Source of the DNA: an uncultured Syntrophaceae bacterium
Lineage (GTDB): Bacteria > Desulfobacterota > Syntrophia > Syntrophales > UBA2185
DNA: 36,847 nt
NCBI GenBank assembly: GCA_903893135.1
Contig: CAITLA010000110.1
Span: forward strand, 1-36,847
Reading direction: 5' to 3'
Shown: one piece after another, positions 18,284 to 26,868 of the stretch
How positions within the stretch are numbered: the first letter of the stretch is position 1
Layout of the letters: each line of letters begins with the position of its first letter
Made by a program: the position numbers and the translations under genes
Notes under the pieces: model-generated
What the model was told of the DNA's origin: nothing
The model's input: only the letters and a program-made list of their open reading frames with translations
Database searches by the model: none

Positions 18284-18583
18284 ATGAAAATCAAAATGCC
18301 CATAAAGTTTCACGGCAATTACCGGGTCACCATACGCCAGGGTACATGGGAAGCCCGCGAACGATGCCAAAAACTCGTAATCAGAGAAATAACACCCGCT
18401 GAAAAAGAGCAATACTACAAACAAATGGATGAAAAGGATGTGCCTACGCACCAAGTAAACTTTTTCGATTTTGGTTGCCGCCGCATTATAGAGGGTAAAC
18501 TCACAGTAAACGAAGAAGACAGGGTGGCTTTCGCAGTTGAAGAAAAAGAGTATGAGTTCTCACCCTTCAAAATCGAAAAATAA
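18284..18583 (+). CDS. Small soluble protein, unknown
   Basis: A 99-residue protein with no signal peptide, rich in Lys, Glu and Arg, with Cys at residues ~28 and 65. It begins MKIKMPIKFHGNYRVTI and has alternating beta-like and helical stretches; no known motif is seen. The GGAGG ribosome site is excellent, supporting a real gene. It lies on the opposite strand inside the mutase/beta-oxidation locus, divergent from the mutase large-subunit gene and converging on the acyl-CoA dehydrogenase gene. It thereby splits the minus-strand genes into two transcription units. Confidence 0.65.
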   Translation: MKIKMPIKFHGNYRVTIRQGTWEARERCQKLVIREITPAEKEQYYKQMDEKDVPTHQVNFFDFGCRRIIEGKLTVNEEDRVAFAVEEKEYEFSPFKIEK

Positions 18584-18675
18584 CTTTCATCAAAGCATAT
18601 ACTGAAAGACGAAAGCCTCTTCAGACATCTCTATTTTTCTGCTTCTATGAGACGAACCGTGTCGTATTGACAGCT

Positions 18676-19824
18676 TTATCTCATACTCAAAAGTTTTCTT
18701 GAGATAACCACCCTCTGAATCTCGTTCGTCCCTTCATAGATCTGACAGATCTTCGCATCCCGCATGTGTCTTTCGGCCGGATACTCTTTTGTGTAGCCGT
18801 AACCGCCGAATATCTGCACGCCTTCAACGGCAGCCCTCATTGCCACATCGGACGCATAACACTTTGCCATGGCCGATTCTTTCTCAAATTCGAGATGATT
18901 GTCTTCCATCCAGGCGGCACGAAGGAGCAGTAATTCCGCTGCATCGAGCTCCATTGCCATGTCGGCGAGCTTGAACTGGATCGCCTGGAATGTTGATATC
19001 GGTTTGCCGAACTGCACTCTCTCTTTTGCATAAGCGAGGGCGTCTTCCATGGCCGCCCGGCCGATACCGCAAGCCTGGGAACCGATACCGATTCTCCCCG
19101 CGTCAAGCCCCATCATCATCTGCTTAAAACCCTGTCCCGGCTTACCCAGGAGGTTTGCCGCCGGTATCTCAGCATCCTCGAAGACAAGCTCAGCCGTTCC
19201 CGAAGCAAGAATTCCCATTTTCTCCTCGATCTTTCCTACTTTGAAACCCGGGGTGTTCTTCATATCCACGATGAGATTGATGACCCCTTTGTATCCTAAC
19301 GCGGGATCGGTCGTGACAGCTAAAACGCAGTAATGCGCCACATTACCGTTCGTTATGAATATTTTGGTCCCGTTAACGATATATTTGTCACCTTTCAATA
19401 CGGCGCGACACTTCAATGCGGCAGCATCCGAACCGGCGCTTGGCTCTGTCAATCCATAGCACCCCTCAACCTGCCCGCTCGCTACAGGCGGTAGATACTT
19501 TTTCTTCTGCTCTTCCGTCCCGAAGGCTAATATCGGGTACCCGTAAAGGGAATTGTTGACCGATACAATGACACCGCAGCTTGCACATGCCTTGGAAATT
19601 TCAATCATGCAGAGAACATATGTTACTACATCCATGCCGGCCCCGCCGTATTCCTGAGGTACGGCAACCCCCATGATTCCCATCTCGCCCAGTTTGCGGC
19701 AGATCTCTTCCGGATGCCTGTGGGTCTTGTCCAGCTCTGCTGCTATGGGTTTAATCTCCTGCTCTGCAAACTTCTTCACCATATCTCTCACGTCCCGCTG
19801 ATCATCTGTTAAACCGAAATTCAT
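18676..19824 (-). CDS. Acyl-CoA dehydrogenase (butyryl-CoA dehydrogenase-like)
   Basis: This FAD enzyme oxidises a short-chain acyl-CoA to the enoyl-CoA, passing electrons to electron-transfer flavoprotein. The 382-residue product has the family length. It shows the FAD-contact segment YGLTEPSAGSDAAA, the ITNGNVAHY strand and the catalytic Glu in CQIYEGTNEIQR near the C-terminus, the position used by short-chain dehydrogenases. The start has a GGGGG site. It is the last gene of the thiolase-dehydrogenase-hydratase set, 53 bases after the hydratase. No etfAB genes are in the window. Confidence 0.93.
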   Translation of the reverse strand: MNFGLTDDQRDVRDMVKKFAEQEIKPIAAELDKTHRHPEEICRKLGEMGIMGVAVPQEYGGAGMDVVTYVLCMIEISKACASCGVIVSVNNSLYGYPILAFGTEEQKKKYLPPVASGQVEGCYGLTEPSAGSDAAALKCRAVLKGDKYIVNGTKIFITNGNVAHYCVLAVTTDPALGYKGVINLIVDMKNTPGFKVGKIEEKMGILASGTAELVFEDAEIPAANLLGKPGQGFKQMMMGLDAGRIGIGSQACGIGRAAMEDALAYAKERVQFGKPISTFQAIQFKLADMAMELDAAELLLLRAAWMEDNHLEFEKESAMAKCYASDVAMRAAVEGVQIFGGYGYTKEYPAERHMRDAKICQIYEGTNEIQRVVISRKLLSMR

Positions 19825-19877
19825 GGCTCATAACCCCCTTACAATAATGTTTTATTAAAGCAGTATAAAACGGCGAA

Positions 19878-20660
19878 TCAACTTCCAGTGTAAACAGGTT
19901 TTCTCTTTTCGATGAAGGCCTTCATTCCTTCTTTCTGATCATCCGTGCTGAAGCACTGGGCGCAACATTCCATTTCCAGCCTGATCCCGTTATCAAGCGC
20001 AAGATCATAACCATAATTGATCGAATGCTTGGCCATTTTTAGGGCGAATCCAGGCATACCGACCAGTTTCCGCGCGAATTTTTTCGTTTCCGGGAGAAGC
20101 TGATCGAGGGGAAATACCCTGTTTACGAGACCAATATCGAAAGCCCTTTTCGCATCGACCTGCTCGCCACCCATGATAAGCTCCTTGGCCCTCCCCATTC
20201 CTATTAAACGCGAAAGCCTCTGAGTTCCTCCCCATCCCGGTATCAATCCGATCAGTATTTCCGGCTGGCCGAAACGGGCTGTTTCCGATGCAAATCTCAT
20301 ATCACAGGCCATGGAAATTTCCGTGCCGCCGCCCAAAGCGAAACCGTTCACGGCAGCGATGGAGGGCTTGGGCAGCGTTTCAATCAATCGCAGCGTCTCA
20401 TTACCCAACTCCATAAAGGCAAGGGCCTCTTTAGGCCGCAGGTTCTGCATCTCTGATATGTCAGCGCCTGCTACAAAGGCCTTTTCTCCTGACCCGGTGA
20501 GAATGAGAACCTTTATGGCGTCATCATTCTTACAGAGGGTAGCCGCATCCATAAGCTCCTTCATCGTTTCCGTATTCATCGCATTTAAGGCCTTGGGCCT
20601 GTTAAACGTTATTGTAGCGACACCATCCTCAACTGCAAACAAGAGGTTCTTGAATTCCAT
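19878..20660 (-). CDS. Enoyl-CoA hydratase (crotonase)
   Basis: It adds water to crotonyl-CoA, giving 3-hydroxybutyryl-CoA. The ATG at 20660 gives 260 residues, the crotonase norm; the frame can be extended 36 codons upstream, but those residues are not family-like and an AAGGGGG site favours the inner start. Motifs: oxyanion-hole AGADI near residue 64, ALGGGTEISMACD with the first catalytic Glu, and the second Glu in FGQPEILIGLIPGWGGTQRL (given here in pieces FGQPE and GWGGTQRL). It sits between the dehydrogenases of the same pathway. Confidence 0.93.
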   Translation of the reverse strand: MEFKNLLFAVEDGVATITFNRPKALNAMNTETMKELMDAATLCKNDDAIKVLILTGSGEKAFVAGADISEMQNLRPKEALAFMELGNETLRLIETLPKPSIAAVNGFALGGGTEISMACDMRFASETARFGQPEILIGLIPGWGGTQRLSRLIGMGRAKELIMGGEQVDAKRAFDIGLVNRVFPLDQLLPETKKFARKLVGMPGFALKMAKHSINYGYDLALDNGIRLEMECCAQCFSTDDQKEGMKAFIEKRKPVYTGS

Positions 20661-20857
20661 CCGATGTACCCCCTTTCCACTTTCTTTTAATGGTTCGGAA
20701 AAGCTTTCCGAGTGCATATTATTTTTTTCGTCAACCTTTGGACATCTTATCACGAGGCTTGAAGCCATGATCTCGGGCTGCGCTCCCTGCCGAAGCGAGC
20801 TTTACAATTGTCGAAAAAATATTCTCGTCACGGAAGAACATCTTTCGAATGCAAGCA

Positions 20858-21715
20858 TTACTTGCTGTAATCGTAGAATCCTTTTCCCGTCTTTCTCCCC
20901 ATGTAACCCGCATCCACGTATTTCTTAAGGAGCGGACAGGGACGGTACTTGGAATCGCCAAATCCCTTGTAAAGAACGTCCATTATAGCCCAGCATGTAT
21001 CGAGACCAATCAGGTCAGCCAACGCCAGAGGACCCATGGGGTGATTCATGCCCAATACCATAATGTCATCAATGGCCTTTGGCGTGCCCACTCCTTCCAT
21101 CAGGGTATAAACTGCCTCATTGATCATGGGCATAAGGATCCTGTTCGCTATAAATCCCGGAAAGTCATTGCATTCCACGGGAACCTTCCCAAACTGCTTG
21201 GACAGCGCTTCCGTCGTGTTGTACGTCTCCTGAGAGGTAGCCAAACCCCTGATGATCTCCACGAGTCTCATCACGGGAACGGGGTTCATAAAATGCATCC
21301 CGATGACTAAGGCAGGCCTCTTTGTTGCACCGGCTATCCTCGTAATGGGAATAGAGGAAGTATTCGTGGCAAGGATTACCCCGGGCTTGCAGACTTCATC
21401 AAGTTTTCTGAATATCCCAAGTTTGAGATCTTCTCGTTCTATGGCTGCCTCCACAACAAAATCGGCATCCTTCATGTCTTCCAGCTTCGTGCTCTTCTTG
21501 ATGCGGCCCATGATCTCTTTTTTCTGGTCAGCCGTCAGCTTTTCCTTGGCAACAAGGCGGTCCAGGTTTTTTGAAATCGTATCGTACCCCTTGTCGACAA
21601 ACTGGTCTGCAATGTCATTCATGATTACATTCAGTCCCCCTGTGCTTGCAGCAACCTGAGCTATGCCGTTGCCCATCTGGCCGGCTCCGATAACACCGAA
21701 TGTCTTAACTGCCAT
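20858..21715 (-). CDS. 3-hydroxybutyryl-CoA dehydrogenase
   Basis: This NAD enzyme oxidises 3-hydroxybutyryl-CoA to acetoacetyl-CoA. The 285-residue product has the dinucleotide motif [14 protein letters not shown] at the N-terminus, the [11 protein letters not shown] strand, the catalytic His in [11 protein letters not shown] and the Glu of its charge pair further on, then the C-terminal domain with [17 protein letters not shown] (in pieces). A GTG one codon earlier is possible; the GGGAGG site fits the ATG. It lies between the thiolase and hydratase genes, as expected for butyrate beta-oxidation. Confidence 0.95.
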   Translation of the reverse strand: MAVKTFGVIGAGQMGNGIAQVAASTGGLNVIMNDIADQFVDKGYDTISKNLDRLVAKEKLTADQKKEIMGRIKKSTKLEDMKDADFVVEAAIEREDLKLGIFRKLDEVCKPGVILATNTSSIPITRIAGATKRPALVIGMHFMNPVPVMRLVEIIRGLATSQETYNTTEALSKQFGKVPVECNDFPGFIANRILMPMINEAVYTLMEGVGTPKAIDDIMVLGMNHPMGPLALADLIGLDTCWAIMDVLYKGFGDSKYRPCPLLKKYVDAGYMGRKTGKGFYDYSK

Positions 21716-21863
21716 CACTACCTTCCTCCCGTCATTTTTTATTCTCAGAACATCAGCTTCCCATTAAGGCAAGTGAAAGGTCTTTTCCCGTACCATTTCA
21801 TCGGAGATAAGCGAGACTATGTAGTCGGAAAAAAGAACTTGAGCCCCAGGGAAAGTCAATCGT

Positions 21864-23219
21864 TTACACTTTGATCAGCATCGCGTCACCCTGAGCATGG
21901 CCCGAGCAGATTCCGCATATCCCGATCCCGCCGCCTCTTCGCCGCAGTTCATAGGCAAGAGTCATGACAATCCTCGCGCCCGTCGCACCTATAGGGTGAC
22001 CATATGCGATGGCGCTTCCATTCACATTGACCCTCTTATACATATCTTCCTTGCTCATGCCTAAGATATTGCGGGCACTAACCAAGACAACGGCAGCAAA
22101 GGCTTCATTGATTTCCAGTAGATCTATTTTATCGAGAGTCATGTTATTCTGTTCGAGAAGTTTCTTGATTGCGAGTCCCGGCACAGTCGCAATATCCTTC
22201 GGTGGCTGGGAAACCTCGGCGTAATCGAGTATGGTAAACAGGGGTTTTATGCCCAGTTTGTCGGCCATTTCCCTGCTCATTACCAGACAGACATCTCCGC
22301 CGTCATTGACACCCGGTGCATTACCGGCCGTAACACTTCCGGGGCCTCCGGTAACCGGGCTTTTATGATTGAAGACCGGCGGCAATTTGGCTAACCCGTC
22401 TATAGTCGTCTCCGGCCTTGGTCCTTCGTCTTTGTCGAAGATGACGACCTTTTTCCCCTGCTTCACCTCGACGGGAAATATCTCGTCGTCCAGTTTTCCC
22501 GTCTTCATTGCCTCAACTGCTGCCAGCTGGGAGCGAAGAGCCCATTCATCCTGATCCTGCCGTGTAACTCCGAATTCATCGCCAACCTCAGAACCGTGAA
22601 CGGCCATGTGCCGGTTATAAAATGCGTCCCAGAGCCCATCGTAAACAACTAAATCAAGGACTGGCCGATTCGGGAGTCCCATCCTTGCCCCCCACCTCAT
22701 CTCAGGCAGAGCATACGGGCCATTGCTCATGCTTTCCTGGCCGCCCGCTACGCAAATCTCGGCCCTTCCCAGTTGAATCATCTGGACTGCAAGGTCGATC
22801 GGCTTAATACCTGAAGAACATACCTTATTGATCGTAATGGAGGGAATGGATTCTGGGAGACCGGCCAGGATAGTTGCCTGCCTGCTGGGGATTTGTCCAC
22901 ACCCCGCAGGAACTACCTGCCCCATGAAAACGTAATCCACATCGGATGGTTTGACCTTTCCATTCGTTCGCCTGATTACTTCTTTTATCGCCAAGGCTCC
23001 AAGTTCGGGGGCAGTGAAGTCTTTCAGCGCTCCCCCGAATCTGCCATACGGCGTCCGGCATGCTTCAACAACGACAACTTCTCTGACGCTCTTAAATTGA
23101 CTTTTTATTTTCCGTCCCATGGTTGAGAAATCTGGCTTTCTCTCACCGAACTTTGAGATTGGCGCATGAGCATACATCTCCGCCCTGGTCTTTTCCAGCT
23201 TCTGCGGCACTTTTTCCAT
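21864..23219 (-). CDS. Acetyl-CoA C-acetyltransferase (thiolase) with N-terminal extension
   Basis: It splits acetoacetyl-CoA with CoA into two acetyl-CoA. The thiolase fold starts only near residue 45 (VREVVVVEACRTPYG). The active Cys lies in NKVCSSG, the His-contact region in NEAFAA and YGHPIGATGARI, and the second Cys in GICSGHAQGDA, where many homologues have GGG. The product is 451 residues, some 50 longer than usual, because of a charged N-terminal leader. The ATG at 23219 has GGGGG at 6 bases; 23231 is an alternative. Confidence 0.9.
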   Translation of the reverse strand: MEKVPQKLEKTRAEMYAHAPISKFGERKPDFSTMGRKIKSQFKSVREVVVVEACRTPYGRFGGALKDFTAPELGALAIKEVIRRTNGKVKPSDVDYVFMGQVVPAGCGQIPSRQATILAGLPESIPSITINKVCSSGIKPIDLAVQMIQLGRAEICVAGGQESMSNGPYALPEMRWGARMGLPNRPVLDLVVYDGLWDAFYNRHMAVHGSEVGDEFGVTRQDQDEWALRSQLAAVEAMKTGKLDDEIFPVEVKQGKKVVIFDKDEGPRPETTIDGLAKLPPVFNHKSPVTGGPGSVTAGNAPGVNDGGDVCLVMSREMADKLGIKPLFTILDYAEVSQPPKDIATVPGLAIKKLLEQNNMTLDKIDLLEINEAFAAVVLVSARNILGMSKEDMYKRVNVNGSAIAYGHPIGATGARIVMTLAYELRRRGGGIGICGICSGHAQGDAMLIKV

Positions 23220-23514
23220 TACTACCCCCATTTTTTAGAGCTTTGCAAAATAGAACTCTGTCTTCGGAAAAAGCGAGAATATACCATGATTGCTTTCGAA
23301 GACAATTTTCAAGTCAACTGTTGAAACTGAACGGTCGAAAGTTCTCTTCCGTTGTTATTTTACGAGCAATATAGCTTCAGCAGACGCAGTCCATAAATAG
23401 CGAAACCTTCCGCCCGGCTATGCAAGCTGAAGATTGCGGCTACTTTGACGACTCAAAAAGGCCTCAACTGCCCGTATACAAAAACCCTTGAGCGTCAGAC
23501 ACCCCCAGATCCGT

Positions 23515-24681
23515 CTATGTCGATTCTTTGAGGCTGTTAAGAATGTCTCTGGCAATTATCATCCGCTGGATCTGGTTGGTCCCTTCATAGATCAACGTAA
23601 TCCGGACGTCTCTCGCATAGCGTTCGACTGGGAATTCATTGGTATATCCGTATCCACCGAGCATCTGCACGGCATTGAAGCAGGCCCTGTCAGCGGCTTC
23701 GGTCGCAAAATACTTCGCCATAGATGCTGCTCTTGCAAAGGGCTTGACCATCTCTTTTTTAAACGCGGCGTTCATAAGGAGGAGCCTCGCTGCCTCCAGC
23801 TCCGTATAGGATTCTGCAACCATCCACTGGATAGCCTGGAAATTTGTTATGGACTGATCGAACTGCTTTCTCTCCATTGCATATCGTGTGGCATAATCCA
23901 TGGCAGCAAGTCCGACACCTAAAGCGAGAGATCCAATGCCTATGCGTCCACCTGCGAGCTCTCCCGTGGCTGTCTTGAAGCCGCCATTCAGTTTCCCCAT
24001 AAGGGCTGATTTTGGTATCCGGCAGTCTTCAAAGATCAGTTCATTCGTTGAAGAAGCGTGCTGTCCCATTTTGTGCTCTTCCCGTCCAATCTTAAGACCG
24101 GGGACGCCGTTTTCAACGAGGAATGTGCTGATGCCGCTGCCTTTCTTAGCCTTCTTATCGGTTACTGCCCAAACGACAAACACGCCCGCGTATTCAGCGC
24201 TGGTAATGAACATCTTTGATCCATTGAGAACCCATTGATCGCCGTCCAGAACAGCAGAGGCCTGGAGCGCCGCGGCATCGGAACCCGCCACGGTTTCAGT
24301 CAAACCAAACCCGCCGGCAGGGTATTCACCGGAACAGATCTTCGGTATGTAAGCCATTTTCTGTTCCTCAGAGCCGATTGCCTGAATCACCTCACAGACC
24401 AGATTGTTGACGGACATGGTTACTGCCGTCGAGGCGCAGGCCCTGGCGATTTCCGTAACCGCCAGACTGAAAGACACGACACCTGCTTCAGAGCCTCCAT
24501 ATTGACTCTTCACATTGATGCCCATCAAGCCAAGGCTGGCGAGTTTCTTCAAATTCTTTAAGAAGGTGTCACGATCGCCTACCTGGTCGAGCCGCGCCGC
24601 TGCCGGTTCCAGTTCTGTCCTCGCGAAGCGCCGAGCTGTGTCCTGAATGATTGTTTGTTCTTCTGTCAGATCTAAATTCAG
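23515..24681 (-). CDS. Second acyl-CoA dehydrogenase, CTG start
   Basis: A second FAD acyl-CoA dehydrogenase of 388 residues. The obvious family N-terminus NLDLTEEQTIIQ is reached only if translation starts at a CTG placed 7 bases after a perfect AGGAGG, since an in-frame TAG lies 5 codons before it and no ATG, GTG or TTG falls between. Motifs: FGLTETVAGSDAAAL, MFITSAEYAGVF and the catalytic Glu in TLIYEGTNQIQRM. It differs clearly from the other dehydrogenase here, so the two may serve different acyl chains or branched versus straight butyryl-CoA. It follows the CoA-transferase genes. Confidence 0.9.
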   Translation of the reverse strand: MNLDLTEEQTIIQDTARRFARTELEPAAARLDQVGDRDTFLKNLKKLASLGLMGINVKSQYGGSEAGVVSFSLAVTEIARACASTAVTMSVNNLVCEVIQAIGSEEQKMAYIPKICSGEYPAGGFGLTETVAGSDAAALQASAVLDGDQWVLNGSKMFITSAEYAGVFVVWAVTDKKAKKGSGISTFLVENGVPGLKIGREEHKMGQHASSTNELIFEDCRIPKSALMGKLNGGFKTATGELAGGRIGIGSLALGVGLAAMDYATRYAMERKQFDQSITNFQAIQWMVAESYTELEAARLLLMNAAFKKEMVKPFARAASMAKYFATEAADRACFNAVQMLGGYGYTNEFPVERYARDVRITLIYEGTNQIQRMIIARDILNSLKEST

Positions 24682-24704
24682 ATCCCTTCCTCCTTTCTAA
24701 TTAT

Positions 24705-24737
24705 CCTGTCAGCCTGCCTGAACGGCAGGTTGACAGG
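24705..24737. terminator. Inverted repeat between CoA-transferase and dehydrogenase genes
   Basis: CCTGTCAGCCTGCC and GGCAGGTTGACAGG pair at 13 of 14 positions around the 5-base loop TGAAC. No T-run follows, so it is more likely an attenuator, RNA-stability element or repeat than a full terminator. It separates gctB-like from the CTG-start dehydrogenase gene. Confidence 0.5.
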
Positions 24738-24757
24738 ATCCATATTAGAGTTACTTT

Positions 24758-25654
24758 CTAACCAATAATTGACTTGATCGCGGCGGGATATTCCGTTTTC
24801 GCCGGCAGGAAGATCAATTCCGGATCAACGAACTCCCTGAGGACAAAGAGCTCCTTGTAAGTCGGGATTGGAGTTTCACCTTTAACTTTTGAAACATTCA
24901 GGTCAAATCCGCAATTCTCTTTGATCTTCTCCACGGTGATACCGGGGTGGCAGGTTTCCAGGTAGATGATTCCCTTGTCATCAAACCGGTATACGCCCAT
25001 ATTCGTTACCACACCACAGGGGCCGCAATCCGCATAGGGCGTCCCTTTCCAGACCTCCTTCTTCGGTTTCCACTCCCGTTTCTTGAAATCCCAGCACCAC
25101 CAGCCGGGCGTTGTGGTATAATCATTTCTCTCCAGGAATCTCCTCTTTTCCTGAAGGATGATGTAAGCAACTCTTTTCGACATGGTTCCTATGTCGGAAT
25201 TCCCCCCGGAACCTGTGAAGCGGTGCACTGGGGCATAGTAATCACCGATGGATGTAACATTTACGCCGCCGTATTTATCGATAGCGGCACCTCCCAGAAA
25301 CCCCAAGGTCACAAAACCCTGCTGCAAATAATAACCAAAGGTATCCACCAATCCACCCAGGGTGGAACACAAATTGGCCGCCCTCTGGTCGCTCACAGAC
25401 ATGGGCACATGCATGGTCTTTCCGTCGCATATCCCCGATTCGTATATTAACACCGCATTCGGTGCATTCAGCATGTTGGCAGCCATAATCCCCACCATGG
25501 GAAGCCCTGTACCGGCAAAGACGACATCATCGTTCAGGACCTCGTGAGCAATAGCGATAGCCATCAATTCCGGCAGGATAAATTCACCCGCCTTGGCTTT
25601 CTCACTGGGTATCTTATCGATCAACTCCATCAATTGTTCCATTGTTTTAGCCAT
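24758..25654 (-). CDS. CoA-transferase subunit B, glutaconate-CoA-transferase-like
   Basis: With the neighbouring subunit A it moves CoA between acids, letting the cell activate a short-chain acid without ATP. The product from the ATG at 25654 is 298 residues. It carries the family's ESG motif (IYESGICDGK), whose Glu is the nucleophile that forms the acyl-CoA intermediate, and the GGAAIDKYGGVN segment. Start choice: GGGGGG lies 7 bases before this ATG; earlier starts would overlap subunit A. The gene is 19 bases after subunit A and shares its operon. The true acid substrate is unknown. Confidence 0.9.
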   Translation of the reverse strand: MAKTMEQLMELIDKIPSEKAKAGEFILPELMAIAIAHEVLNDDVVFAGTGLPMVGIMAANMLNAPNAVLIYESGICDGKTMHVPMSVSDQRAANLCSTLGGLVDTFGYYLQQGFVTLGFLGGAAIDKYGGVNVTSIGDYYAPVHRFTGSGGNSDIGTMSKRVAYIILQEKRRFLERNDYTTTPGWWCWDFKKREWKPKKEVWKGTPYADCGPCGVVTNMGVYRFDDKGIIYLETCHPGITVEKIKENCGFDLNVSKVKGETPIPTYKELFVLREFVDPELIFLPAKTEYPAAIKSIIG

Positions 25655-25673
25655 TTTCATTCCCCCCTTTCCT

Positions 25674-26729
25674 TTAATAGCCACTGCGAGCGACGGATAA
25701 AGGCATCTTCATCCTCGGTGCCGGGTTCTTTCCTCGCATCATCTTGGTGCTGTATCCAGTGGTGCTGTCCGCTCTGAGAGACAACAATTTCTTTGCACCA
25801 AGCTTAACAATAAATTCTTCCCAGCTCTTCGGGCCAAAAACCCATTCATCGATCCATTTTTTCAAATCCTCCACGTTTCTTGATGCTTTATCCATCTCCC
25901 TCATAAAGGGCACGTCATAGTCATAATAGAAAGGGACACCGCTCGGGAAGGCTCCCCAGGGCACTTCCACAATGGCGTCAACAGTAAAGAAGGGAATCTG
26001 GTTGGCTTCCGGATCCTTCCTCATCTCTCCTTCGGGAACTACCTCTTCGGCCGTGATTACGACCTTGTCGCATGCAAAGGCCATTTCTTTATCGATCGTC
26101 CCGATACCTCGCCACCTCGCCGTCCCCTTGTCGCCTACCTTAGATACGTGAATGACTGCCAGTTCGGGCCTAGCTGCGGGAAGCAGGACGACCTCTCCAT
26201 CACCAAAGAAGGGTTCCTCAATCTGGATGAACTTTTTCTTTGCAATTCTCGGATTTTTACCATTCCTCAGACCCGCTTTTCCCAGTGCATCATAGTCCGG
26301 ATTATAGAGGTCTGATCCCAGCGGCGCATAATAGGGAATGAACGGCGCCCCAATTGCCCCGGCAAGGAATCTCATGGCCATGGCACCGTGAGAATAGTCC
26401 TCAAGAATTATCTTTCCTGCCTTGTAAATCCTTTCCATGTTGATGTCGAGTTTTCCCGCCATCTCCCCCCAGCCCATCCAGTCGGTTTCATAGATCTTAA
26501 TAGCACCGACGGTATTGAGGAGCCAGGTGCAGCAACTGCCATGCCTGTCGATAACATGCAGGTCCTTGTATTTTTGTCTTACCACTTCCCAGGCAAAGGC
26601 CATCGGGTTTCTGTTGAATCCCGTAAACCCGCTGAAGGCAATCTGGATCCCGTTATGCATGTATTTCTTGACCGCTTCTTCAAGCGTCATAATTGCAGCT
26701 TTCTTAGCTTTCCCGCGAATTCTCGCCAT
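25674..26729 (-). CDS. CoA-transferase subunit A, glutaconate-CoA-transferase-like
   Basis: A 351-residue subunit A of the glutaconate/3-oxoacid CoA-transferase superfamily (family I). It starts with the IAFSGFTGFNRNPMAF glycine loop near residue 30, has an AGAIGAPFIPYYAPLGSDL segment (given as AGAIGAPF and YYAPLGSDL), and the long central domain typical of GctA. The ATG has a GGAGG site. It lies just before subunit B and after a membrane protein, with a perfect hairpin between. Likely role: CoA transfer onto isobutyrate or butyrate, inferred only from the neighbouring beta-oxidation genes. Confidence 0.9.
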   Translation of the reverse strand: MARIRGKAKKAAIMTLEEAVKKYMHNGIQIAFSGFTGFNRNPMAFAWEVVRQKYKDLHVIDRHGSCCTWLLNTVGAIKIYETDWMGWGEMAGKLDINMERIYKAGKIILEDYSHGAMAMRFLAGAIGAPFIPYYAPLGSDLYNPDYDALGKAGLRNGKNPRIAKKKFIQIEEPFFGDGEVVLLPAARPELAVIHVSKVGDKGTARWRGIGTIDKEMAFACDKVVITAEEVVPEGEMRKDPEANQIPFFTVDAIVEVPWGAFPSGVPFYYDYDVPFMREMDKASRNVEDLKKWIDEWVFGPKSWEEFIVKLGAKKLLSLRADSTTGYSTKMMRGKNPAPRMKMPLSVARSGY

Positions 26730-26823
26730 AACTTCCTCCTTTCAAAAAAACATTGCCAATTCGCATACCGCTCCTCGTTCACGGAAACAAAATCCGTGTG
26801 CATGGGCAGCATATGCTTAAAAG

Positions 26824-26857
26824 CGAGGTAAAGGGGCTGGTCAGCCCCTTTACCTCG
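26824..26857 (-). terminator. Perfect 16-bp hairpin after the membrane protein gene
   Basis: CGAGGTAAAGGGGCTG and its exact reverse complement flank a 2-base loop, then CTTTT follows on the minus strand. It begins 12 bases past the membrane-protein stop and 95 bases before the start of the CoA-transferase A gene. It probably terminates or attenuates transcription there. Confidence 0.75.
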
Positions 26858-26868
26858 ACTCGAATTAA

